Of a stretch of 64,000 bases of DNA, positions 30,345 to 37,581 are shown piece after piece. The DNA lies in NCBI GenBank assembly GCA_963769665.1, contig CAVYMQ010000002.1, positions 1 through 64,000 on the forward strand, written 5' to 3'. Within the stretch, counting starts at the first letter, position 1. Each line of letters starts with the position of its first letter. This stretch comes from JACCTU01 sp963769665 (GTDB lineage: Bacteria > Actinomycetota > Thermoleophilia > Gaiellales > Gaiellaceae). The position numbers and the translations under genes are program-made. The notes under the pieces are model-generated. The model made no database searches, had not been told where the DNA came from, and saw only the letters and a list, made by a program, of their open reading frames with translations.

Positions 30345-31136
30345 ATGACTCGGGTCGCCGCTGTCACGCCGGACGGACGCTGCTACAGCCAGGCGATCGT
30401 CGGGCCGTTCGAGGTCACGCGGCTGACGTTCCCGCCCGGCTACCGCCACGACGCGTTCGAGCCGCAGCGCGGCTACCTCGTCGTCGTGCTGCAAGGCTCG
30501 GTTTGCAAGACGTTTTCGGGAGACTGCGCCACGCTCGGCCGCGGCGACGTCGCGACGTTGCCGGCAGGCTCGACGCACTCGAGCGCTTTCGCCCCCGCCG
30601 AAACCCAAGTCCTGACGGTGCGGGCCGCCGACGAGTCGCCGCTCTTCGGCTCGTTGCTGACGCGGCGCAGGCACCTCCGTGCGCCGGCGTCGACCGCGCT
30701 CGGTTGGCGGATGGCGTCGGAGCTCGAGGCGACGGACGACTGCTGGTCGCTGGCGCTTGAGGGTCTCGCGCTCCAACTCGTGGCGACGGCAGAGCGGGCG
30801 TCGTGTGAGCGTCCGGGCACGTGGCTTGCGCGCGTGCGGGAGCTACTGCACGACCGCGCGCCCGAGCACGCGTCACTCGCCGAGCTCGCGGATGCGGTCG
30901 GCCGCCACCCGACGCACGTCGCGCGGGTCTTCCGCCGAGAGTACGGCCTCAGCGTGGGGGAGTACGCGCGCTCGTTGCGCCTCGAGTGGGCGGCGTCGCG
31001 GCTCGCGCTCGACGACGCACCACTTGCACAGGTTGCGCTCGAGGCAGGGTTCTCCGACCAGAGCCACTTCACGCGGGCGTTCCGGCGCCACGCGGGCGTG
31101 ACGCCGGGTCGCTACCGCGAGCTCCGGCGGAGCTAG
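30345..31136 (+). CDS. AraC-family transcriptional regulator
   Basis: 263 residues from ATG 30345 with GGGG just upstream. The N-terminal half (about 10-95) has a cupin-like sensor (GYLVVVLQGSVCKTF, LGRGDVATLPAGSTHSS). The C-terminal half has the two AraC helix-turn-helix motifs (LAELADAVGRHPTHVARVFR and LAQVALEAGFSDQSHFTRAFRR, ending GVTPGRYREL). Its targets are unknown; the gene overlaps the convergent secreted-protein gene by 4 bases. Confidence 0.92.
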   Translation: MTRVAAVTPDGRCYSQAIVGPFEVTRLTFPPGYRHDAFEPQRGYLVVVLQGSVCKTFSGDCATLGRGDVATLPAGSTHSSAFAPAETQVLTVRAADESPLFGSLLTRRRHLRAPASTALGWRMASELEATDDCWSLALEGLALQLVATAERASCERPGTWLARVRELLHDRAPEHASLAELADAVGRHPTHVARVFRREYGLSVGEYARSLRLEWAASRLALDDAPLAQVALEAGFSDQSHFTRAFRRHAGVTPGRYRELRRS

Positions 31137-31636
31137 CCCGAACGCACCTGCAGGTTGCCGCGGTCGACGAGGAACGGGAACCGCACCACGGGGTGGTCGT
31201 CGCAGTACTGCTGGCCCGTTCCCGGCCCGCCTGCGCCGAGCGTCGACGTCATGTCGGGCGGATCGTTCGCGCCCTCGCCGTTGTCCTGCGCCTGGAACCA
31301 CATGTCCAGACCGACGAGCGACTCGCGTGAGCTCTCTTCGATGATCCCACCCGCCCAGACCTGGTTGCCGGCGATCACCGCGCACGTGAGCCAGCCTCTC
31401 GCCCACAGCGCCACACCGTCGCGGACCTGCGTGTAGTTGAAGCGTCCGTGGACGCGGCCGTCCTCGTGCAGCTGCACGTTCCACGTGAACGGGTGAACAT
31501 CGAAGAAGCTCCCCGCCGCCGTACCGGTGGTGCCGTACCCGCCGCTCGCGGACGCGACCACGCCGCCGCCGGCTCCCGCCGAGCTCACCGCACCGAGCGC
31601 CAGCGCGGCAGCGGCCAGCCACATGACCTTGCGCAC
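31133..31636 (-). CDS. Secreted protein of unknown function
   Basis: 167 residues from GTG 31636. A signal peptide (VMWLAAAALALGAVSSAGAG) is followed by a compact domain with FTWNVQLHEDGRVHGRFNYT and WLTCAVIAGNQVWAGGII. One Cys there and one near the C-terminus (QQYCDDHPV) may form a disulfide. The pattern resembles secreted beta-sandwich proteins common in actinobacteria. No named family recognised. Confidence 0.7.
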   Translation of the reverse strand: MRKVMWLAAAALALGAVSSAGAGGGVVASASGGYGTTGTAAGSFFDVHPFTWNVQLHEDGRVHGRFNYTQVRDGVALWARGWLTCAVIAGNQVWAGGIIEESSRESLVGLDMWFQAQDNGEGANDPPDMTSTLGAGGPGTGQQYCDDHPVVRFPFLVDRGNLQVRSG

Positions 31637-31754
31637 CTCTCACACCCCCTTGTGTCGTTGACGCTGCCGACGCTACGGCGGTGGTGTCCCGCGGTCTTGC
31701 ACCGACGGAGCGTGGTGGAACGCGCGTAGCGCTTCGCACTGCGAGAATGGAGCT

Positions 31755-32393
31755 ATGGACTTCGTGGAGCCCGAGATCGAGGCGTACGCCGCCGCGCACA
31801 CGACGCAGCCCGAGCCGCTGCTCGCCGAGCTCGCCGAAGAGACGCGCGCGTCGCTTCGCTCGCCGCAGATGCTCACGGGCACGATCGAGGGGCGGTTCCT
31901 GGAACTGCTCGTGCACGGGCTCGCGGCGAAGCGTGTGCTCGAGCTCGGCACCTATTCGGGTTACGGGACGCTCTCGATGGCTGCCGGGCTGCCGGAAGGC
32001 GGACGGATCGACAGCTGCGAGATCTCCGAGGAGCATGCCGCCGTCGCGCGTCGCTACCTCGAGCGCGCCGGCTACGCCGACCGCGTAACGGTGCACGTCG
32101 GCCGGGCGCTCGACACGATCCGCGGGCTCGACGGTGAGTTCGACTTCGTCTTCATCGACGCGGACAAGGAGAACTACGTCGCGTACTACGAAGAGGTGCT
32201 TCCGCGGCTCACGGCGCACGGCCTGATCGCCGCGGACAACACGCTCTGGAGCGGCCGCGTGCTCGACGAGTCCGACGACTCCGAGGCCACGCGGGCGATT
32301 CGCGAGTTCAACGAGCGGGTGGCCGCGGACGACCGCGTGACGTCCGTGATGCTGACCGTCAGGGACGGCGTCACCCTCATCCGTCGCCGCTGA
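31755..32393 (+). CDS. Class I O-methyltransferase (CCoAOMT/COMT-like)
   Basis: 212 residues. The AdoMet site is VLELGTYSGYGTLSMA, with GGRIDSCEISEEHAAVARRY. The metal-binding DFVFIDADKENYVAYYE and the second metal ligand in IAADNTLWSGRV are typical of metal-dependent catechol O-methyltransferases. It should methylate a catechol-type small molecule. It is the last chromosomal gene before the tRNA-Ala. Confidence 0.92.
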   Translation: MDFVEPEIEAYAAAHTTQPEPLLAELAEETRASLRSPQMLTGTIEGRFLELLVHGLAAKRVLELGTYSGYGTLSMAAGLPEGGRIDSCEISEEHAAVARRYLERAGYADRVTVHVGRALDTIRGLDGEFDFVFIDADKENYVAYYEEVLPRLTAHGLIAADNTLWSGRVLDESDDSEATRAIREFNERVAADDRVTSVMLTVRDGVTLIRRR

Positions 32394-32416
32394 ACCGCGG
32401 CTACAATCCGGCTCGC

Positions 32417-32489
32417 GGGGCCATAGCTCAGCTGGGAGAGCGCCTGGATCGCACCCAGGAGGTCGCCGGTTCGAGCCCGGCTGGCTCCA
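32417..32489 (+). tRNA. tRNA-Ala (CGC anticodon), insertion site of the tandem units
   Basis: Acceptor GGGGCCA/TGGCTCC with discriminator A. The anticodon loop ATCGCAC sits on CCTGG/CCAGG (anticodon CGC). T-loop GGTTCGAGCCC. CCA is not encoded. Its last 42 bases (32448-32489) recur downstream at 44798 and 54822. Confidence 0.95.
32448..32489 (+). repeat. att-like direct repeat, copy 1 (inside intact tRNA-Ala)
   Basis: The 42 bases from the anticodon loop to the discriminator base. An identical copy lies at 44798-44839 and a copy with two mismatches at 54822-54863, all in the same orientation. Confidence 0.9.
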
Positions 32490-32494
32490 TCAAG

Positions 32495-32518
32495 AAACCC
32501 GCTGGTAAGGGCGGGTTT
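32495..32518 (+). terminator. Hairpin after tRNA-Ala
   Basis: Arms AAACCCGC and GCGGGTTT with an eight-base loop, six bases after the tRNA. A decayed version of this hairpin follows repeat copy 3. Confidence 0.6.
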
Positions 32519-33006
32519 GATCCTTCACGGGTGACGCAAGATCCGACAACTGATGCGCGTGTGGTCAGCCAAGTGGTCAGTACGCTCCGAAAGTGTTGCC
32601 GCGGTCGTGTCGTGAGTCGAGTGTTAGGACAGACGAGCTGGGCCTAGTCGCGATGGCGTCCACTGGAGCCGTGGGCTGGCGAGTGCGCGAGTCATGCGAT
32701 CTGACTCGCGGCGCCGTGCCGGCTGATAGGGGCACTACCTGGTGACTGAGCGGCGCCCGGGCTACGGCCTGATTTCCAGCGACGTCGACTTCACCAAGAA
32801 CGGAGAACAGGTCATCCGCGCCTCAATTTGCCACGTGAGCGTGTCGGTAACTCGCGGCGTTCTCCAGATTCGGAGGAACCCCCCGAAGCCAGACCCTTGG
32901 GCAGCGACCACGGCCGCCCCGGTTGGGAGTTCGATTCCTGCGCTTGTACCCGGGCCGCCGAAGGCGCACACCGCGAGCGTCACGCGGTCACCAGATGGGA
33001 GGGGCG
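32519..33006. other. 488 bases without a convincing gene at the left end of unit A
   Basis: Frames here are short and lack ribosome sites or protein character. A repeated GTGGTCAG (about 32562 and 32573) is present. An integrase would be expected next to the tRNA in a young island, but I see none. Confidence 0.5.
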
Positions 33007-33447
33007 ATGCGAAACATCCTTGTTCTCATGGCGTCGGTGGCAGTCGCAGCCGTGTTCGTCGGCACTGCTACGGCCGACCGGGCCTACCACACGGAATACC
33101 TACCGTTGAGTGGAGTCGCCGGCGCGCCCGGCGGAGGCGCCGTCGTCAACATCCATACGAACGGACTGCGGGTCTATGCGCACGAGATCTACACGCTGCG
33201 TCATGCCGTCCCCGGGACATATCAGGTCTCGCTGAACGTGTTCCCGACGAGCATGAATTGTACGGGCACGACCTTCGCGGTTCCGACTGCGACGATCACC
33301 ACGAATGCGATCGGAAACGGCTTGGCCGACTTCAAGTTCACCCCTGCGGACGTGGCGGCGTTCCGCGGCATGACGTTCAGCATCAACTGGACGGTTGTCG
33401 GGCCTGCGACGTACAAGACCGCCTGCACGGTCGTCGCCCTCGACTGA
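33007..33447 (+). CDS. Small secreted protein of unknown function
   Basis: 146 residues from ATG 33007, with GGGAGGGG just upstream. A signal peptide (ILVLMASVAVAAVFVGTATA) precedes a ~120-residue domain with SGVAGAPGGGAVVNIHTNG, GTYQVSLNVFPTSMNCTGTTF and TFSINWTVVGPATYKTACTVVAL. The two cysteines could form one disulfide, and the strand pattern suggests a beta-sandwich. No family recognised. It is the first gene of unit A. Confidence 0.7.
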   Translation: MRNILVLMASVAVAAVFVGTATADRAYHTEYLPLSGVAGAPGGGAVVNIHTNGLRVYAHEIYTLRHAVPGTYQVSLNVFPTSMNCTGTTFAVPTATITTNAIGNGLADFKFTPADVAAFRGMTFSINWTVVGPATYKTACTVVALD

Positions 33448-33629
33448 TCACACCGCGACGGGCCGGAATCGGCGTCGATTTCGGCCCGTACTAGGGCACC
33501 GGCTTGACTGACCGTAACTGCGAGCGTGGCGAGGGCAGCGCAGCCATGCTCGACGAACTGCACGCCTAGGGAATCGGGCTAGGTGTTTCCCAGACGCGAA
33601 GTGCCGCCGGAGCGGCGACGCTGCGAAGC

Positions 33630-33833
33630 GTGGTCTTGCTCTGGAAGGTGCTGGATAACCGCGTCGTCGACGCCTGCCTCGGCACGGCCCTTTGGCTCGC
33701 AGGACTTGCCATCGTCGCTGTCCTGCTGCCCCCAGGCGCGGAGGGTGGAGCATGGTTCCTGACAGTCATCACGACTGTGATCCTCATTTGGAAGTTCATC
33801 GCCGCGCTGTTTGGACCGCTGCTGCGCCGCTAG
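33630..33833 (+). CDS. Possible small two-helix membrane protein
   Basis: 67 residues from GTG 33630. Two hydrophobic helices (VVDACLGTALWLAGLAIVAVLL and AWFLTVITTVILIWKFIAALF) end in LLRR. There is no strong ribosome site and no homologue that I recognise, so it may be real or chance. It stops two bases before the convergent asparagine-synthetase-like gene. Confidence 0.45.
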   Translation: MVLLWKVLDNRVVDACLGTALWLAGLAIVAVLLPPGAEGGAWFLTVITTVILIWKFIAALFGPLLRR

Positions 33834-33834
33834 C

Positions 33835-35493
33835 TCAGGGCTGAAGCACTGTTCGCAGCCACGCTTCGAGCGAAAGGAGCAGCCAGATCTTGACGCCACG
33901 ACGCGGCGGCGGCAGCTGCTTGTCCGGGCGGGCCAGCTCCTCGAGATACGAGCGCCGGATGATTCCGTAAGGTGCCAGGCCGTCGAGCAGTCGCTCACGT
34001 GCGAAGCGGTTGAACTTCCCCTGCAGCCACAGCTCGACCGGTACGCGCATGCCGCTCTTTCGTCGCATCATGATCTCTGCGGGCAGCAAATCCTCGGCCG
34101 CCCGCTTGAGGATGTACTTCTCAACCGTGCCGCGCAGCTTCAGTTCGGCAGGCATCTTCAGTGCCGCGTCGACAACGCCTCGGTCGAACAGCGGCGAGCG
34201 CGGTCGCACTGCGTGCGGTCGGCTGAGTTGGTCGACCTTCGGGAGGATGTGATGCCCGCCTTTGAACGTCACGTTGAGGGCCATCAGCCGGTTCACGAGT
34301 GTCGACCAGCGTGGGTCGTCCAGGTGCGGGCTCACCATCGCCTCCAGCCCTCCGGCAGCGAGCACGTCCGGGTCGAGCATCCGCCCGAGCTCGGTGAAGC
34401 ACTTTCGGTGTGCGACGAGGTAGCTCCGCTCGAGGTTCCCGCCGTAGAGGTCGCTCAGAATCATCGGCACGTTCTTCGGGCCACCGAAGCAGGGGTCGCC
34501 GCCCTCGCCGTTGAGCACGACCGAGGCTCGCTTGGATGCCGCCTCGAAGAGGACCGAGTTCGCGACGGTGAGCGGCTCGCCGATCGGCGTGCTCAGCGCA
34601 GCCATCGTCGCGTCGAACCGCTCCATCACCGTCCGCGGCAAGAGTTCGACGACGTGATGGTCGGTGCCGCAGTGCGCGGCAACGGCGGACGCGTACTCGA
34701 GCTCGTTCGGGATCCCGCGTCCGAACGAGAGCGAGAACGTCGAGATCGGATCGCCGTGGAGCCGGCTCGCGAGCGCAACGACGACACTCGAGTCGATCCC
34801 GCCCGACAACGTTGCTGCGACCGAGCCCGAGACGGGTAGGCGGCGGCGAACTGCGTCCTCCAGCCGCGCGCGCAGCTGGCGCCGGTACACCCCTTCGTGT
34901 TCCGGCCGCTCGTCCTCGCGGGGAAGGCTCCAGAGACGCTCGTCGCGGATGCCGCCGCTGTGGAAGACGAGGTGCTGCCCGGGCAGAAGCTCGAACACGC
35001 CGTCGACGAGGGTTTCGCGGCCCGGGAGGTAGCCGAAGGAGAGATACGACGGCAACGCGCTTGCGTTCAGCGTGCGCGGGACGATGCCGCATTCGAGCAG
35101 AGGCCGAAGCGTCGAGGCGAACGCAATCCCGCCCGCGACCTGGGTGTAGTAAGCCCCTCGCTCGCCGATCGGGTCGCGGGCGAGGTGGAGGCCGTCGTCG
35201 GCGAGCCACGCGAGCGCGAACGCTCCTTCAACCTCGCCGAGTCGTCCGTGCCGCGCGAGTCGCTCCAACTCGTGCAGGTCGACGGTGGCGCCCGCGAAGC
35301 GACAGGCGTCAAAGTCGCAGACGAAGATCCGCGCGGGCGCGGCGAGCAGTTGCCGCTGCGGGCCGAGCGCCCGGGCGAAGCGCGCCAAGGTGACCGCGTC
35401 CACTTCGGCGCTCACGACTCCGCCGAACTGCGCCCGCTCGCCTTGCGTGGGCTCGGCGGCCCACGCGACGAGGTCAGCCGACCTCGTCGTCAC
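33835..35493 (-). CDS. Asparagine synthetase-like amidotransferase without the glutaminase Cys
   Basis: About 552 residues from GTG 35493 (20 bases inside the upstream gene; a frame extending to 35559 exists). The N-terminal Ntn-type domain is present (HLARDPIGERGAYYTQVAGGIAFAS, ALPSYLSFGYLPGRETLVDGV, LLPGQHLVF) but there is no MCGI start, so glutamine hydrolysis is unlikely. The synthetase domain has the PP-loop ATLSGGIDSSVVVAL, LNGEGGDPCFGGPK and RSPLFDRGVVDAALKMP. Homologues lacking the Cys form amide bonds with other amines (beta-lactam synthetase, lasso cyclase). The gene ends the leftward operon and probably catalyses an ATP-dependent amide-forming step. Confidence 0.8.
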   Translation of the reverse strand: MTTRSADLVAWAAEPTQGERAQFGGVVSAEVDAVTLARFARALGPQRQLLAAPARIFVCDFDACRFAGATVDLHELERLARHGRLGEVEGAFALAWLADDGLHLARDPIGERGAYYTQVAGGIAFASTLRPLLECGIVPRTLNASALPSYLSFGYLPGRETLVDGVFELLPGQHLVFHSGGIRDERLWSLPREDERPEHEGVYRRQLRARLEDAVRRRLPVSGSVAATLSGGIDSSVVVALASRLHGDPISTFSLSFGRGIPNELEYASAVAAHCGTDHHVVELLPRTVMERFDATMAALSTPIGEPLTVANSVLFEAASKRASVVLNGEGGDPCFGGPKNVPMILSDLYGGNLERSYLVAHRKCFTELGRMLDPDVLAAGGLEAMVSPHLDDPRWSTLVNRLMALNVTFKGGHHILPKVDQLSRPHAVRPRSPLFDRGVVDAALKMPAELKLRGTVEKYILKRAAEDLLPAEIMMRRKSGMRVPVELWLQGKFNRFARERLLDGLAPYGIIRRSYLEELARPDKQLPPPRRGVKIWLLLSLEAWLRTVLQP

Positions 35494-36406
35494 CGTCGGC
35501 CCACGCGCCGCTTGCCAGCCAGAGACCGCCGTCGTCTGCGCTCTCGGCCTCGGCATCACCCCGAAGCACGCGCCCGAGAACGCCCATCAGCACGCGCGGC
35601 CGTGCCACTGCGAGCTCGAGGTGGAACTTGCCGAGCCACTTCGCCTCCGCGGAAGTGATCCCGGACGAGGTGGCGTCGAAACCGCGGGTGGCCAGCTGGA
35701 AGAGCCCGCGGTAACGCGGTGCGTCCCCTGGGCGCAGCCCCGCATCGACCACCTTCGGCAGGTCGACACCCGCAAACCAGCGCGGGTCGTCGGCAATCGC
35801 GGATGCGAGACGGCATCCGTCCCAGTCGGCGTCGTGGATGACGACCACCGTGGCCGGCGGCCGTTCGCGTAAGAGTCGGATCAGCGGCTCGTAAACGTGC
35901 GCGGGGTAACCACTGAACGACAGCACCGGGCACTTGAGCTCGGCGTGGAACCCGTTGACGAGCAGCACGTCCGCGGCCGAGTCGTCGGCGCAGACGACGA
36001 GGTGCTCGAAGCCGTACGCCTCGACGTTTGGTTCGACAGCGTCAGGCGCTAGCTCTGCGAACACCCTCGGCTCAAGCCGGCCGACGAGCGGGCCGTGCGC
36101 GTCGACCCAGCGTCCGAGCAGGAGCTCGAAGGACGAGCGGTCGAGGCTGACCATTGGACGGCGCAGCAGCCGGTGCAGGATCCGGCGGCGACGCACGCGG
36201 CGGCAGACGTCGTAGTAGAGATGGTCGTCGTTCCACGCGAGTCGCCCGTCATCCGACACTGCCTCGATCGCCAACTTGAACGTGAGATCCGTCAGGCCTC
36301 GGTCGCGCCTCGGTTCGAAGGCGAACTGCCGGCCGCACGCGCGGCAACTACCGCCCGCCTGCCGGGCCCGGTAGTCCGAGTCGGTACCGCAGCGGATGCA
36401 CTTCAC
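35474..36406 (-). CDS. Zinc-ribbon protein with Toprim-like acidic motif, unknown function
   Basis: 310 residues. A zinc ribbon opens the protein (MKCIRCGTDSDYRA ... GGSCRACGRQF: CxxC and CxxC). A mid-region of basic helices follows (VCRRVRRRRILHRLLRRP). From about residue 135 an alpha/beta part contains YGFEHLVVCADDSAADVLLV and TVVVIHDADWDGCRLASAI. The DxDxDG motif after a hydrophobic strand resembles the metal site of Toprim/TopVIA-type folds. The end is acidic. It overlaps the LysA-like gene (ATGA) and the synthetase gene, so it is made with them. I recognise no named family; a nucleic-acid role would be odd in a biosynthetic operon. Confidence 0.6.
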   Translation of the reverse strand: MKCIRCGTDSDYRARQAGGSCRACGRQFAFEPRRDRGLTDLTFKLAIEAVSDDGRLAWNDDHLYYDVCRRVRRRRILHRLLRRPMVSLDRSSFELLLGRWVDAHGPLVGRLEPRVFAELAPDAVEPNVEAYGFEHLVVCADDSAADVLLVNGFHAELKCPVLSFSGYPAHVYEPLIRLLRERPPATVVVIHDADWDGCRLASAIADDPRWFAGVDLPKVVDAGLRPGDAPRYRGLFQLATRGFDATSSGITSAEAKWLGKFHLELAVARPRVLMGVLGRVLRGDAEAESADDGGLWLASGAWADGDDEVG

Positions 36407-37581
36407 GCCAGAACCCCGGGCTCGTAGAGCGCAACGAGGTCGTCGAGCGTCTCCCGTCTCGTCGTCAGGATCGCCTCGCCGCCGTCCAGCACGACCTCAG
36501 CCGGGCGGGGACGGTTGAGGAAGTGACTCGACATCGCGTACGCGTAGGCGCCGACGTCGCGCAGTGCCAACACGTCGCCTGGCTCGACTCGCGGAAGACG
36601 AACGTCTCGGGCGATGAAGTCGGCCGAGTGGGTCGTGTTGCCGCAGACGTCCGTGGTGAGCTCGAGCGTTCGGCCGCGATGCGACAGCGCTTCCAGCCGG
36701 TGGTAGCCGTGGTAGACGCTCGGCACGACGATGTTCCCGACGGTGGTGTCCACTCCGATGTAGCGCCGGCCGCCACGGTGCTTCACCGAGACGACCGTCA
36801 TCAGGAGCGAGCCCGCGGACGCGACCAGGACGCGGCCCGGCTCGAGGATCAGCCGCACTTCGCACCCGCGCCGACGCGAGAGCGACCGCAGCCGCTGTGT
36901 CACTTCCTGCCCGATCGCGTCGACGTCCAGGTCCGGTTCCCCCTCGCGGTACCCGATCCCGTAGCCGCCGCCGAGGTTCACGAACTCGAGGTCGGGGAGC
37001 ATCTCGGTCGCCGCAAGCAATCCGTCGACGCAGTCGAGAAAGCGAGATGCCCGGTGGTTGTTGGTCCCCGCGTACATGTGCAGCCCGGCGACCTGGACGC
37101 CGCCCGCGTCTGCGATCAGAAGCGCCTCGAGGAGCTCACCCGGTGAGATGCCGATCCGGTTGCGCTTCGCCGGGTCGTCGATCAGGAACCGGAGCCCGAC
37201 ACTCCGGCAGCCGCCACGGCGCACCACGTCCCGCAGCTGATCGAGCGAGTCGACGTTGAGAGCGACTCCGCGCGCGAGCAGGTAGTCGAGGTCGGCGCCG
37301 GTCAAGTTCGTCCCGCTGTAGACGACGTCTTCGGAGGGCACGCCGGCGGCGAGCGCTGCGAAGGCGTCGCCGGGCGTGTTCGCGTGCACTCCTGCTCCGA
37401 GCTCGTGGAGCCGCCGGACGATGACCGGGTTCTTGTTGCAGACGAGCGCGTAGTGGCACTCGAGCGGGCGATACGCGAACGCCTGCACGAAGCTGAGGTA
37501 ACGCCGCTCGACCTCTCTTAGGTCGTAGACATAGAGTGGGCTGCCAAAGCGCCGGAGGAGCTCGCCGGCCTGCTCATCCAC
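36403..37581 (-). CDS. LysA/ODC-fold (type III PLP) decarboxylase homologue lacking the PLP lysine
   Basis: 392 residues from GTG 37581. The alanine-racemase-like barrel and C-terminal beta domain are complete: GLHMYAGTNNH, FVNLGGGYGIGY, LILEPGRVLV, DVCGNTTHSADF and DVGAYAYAMSSHFLNRPRP. The Schiff-base motif, YAxKANxN in active members, reads YALVCNKN, so the PLP lysine is valine and a lysine sits three residues later. The codons (TAC GCG CTC GTC TGC AAC AAG AAC) confirm this. The phosphate-binding glycines and the EPGR motif remain. It may be an inactive or regulatory homologue, or the lysine may have moved. It overlaps pyruvate kinase by 8 bases and the zinc-ribbon gene by 4. Confidence 0.8.
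   Translation of the reverse strand: MDEQAGELLRRFGSPLYVYDLREVERRYLSFVQAFAYRPLECHYALVCNKNPVIVRRLHELGAGVHANTPGDAFAALAAGVPSEDVVYSGTNLTGADLDYLLARGVALNVDSLDQLRDVVRRGGCRSVGLRFLIDDPAKRNRIGISPGELLEALLIADAGGVQVAGLHMYAGTNNHRASRFLDCVDGLLAATEMLPDLEFVNLGGGYGIGYREGEPDLDVDAIGQEVTQRLRSLSRRRGCEVRLILEPGRVLVASAGSLLMTVVSVKHRGGRRYIGVDTTVGNIVVPSVYHGYHRLEALSHRGRTLELTTDVCGNTTHSADFIARDVRLPRVEPGDVLALRDVGAYAYAMSSHFLNRPRPAEVVLDGGEAILTTRRETLDDLVALYEPGVLA

Noticed and set aside
32917..32945. T-arm-like sequence (GGTTGGGAGTTCGATTCC) suggesting another tRNA or fragment
   Set aside because: The flanking bases do not pair as a T-stem and no acceptor, D-arm or anticodon arm is present.
33835..35493. Lasso-peptide cluster based on the Asn-synthetase homologue
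   Set aside because: No leader peptidase, RRE protein or precursor-like small gene is nearby, and the neighbours are a kinase of glycolysis and a LysA-fold protein.
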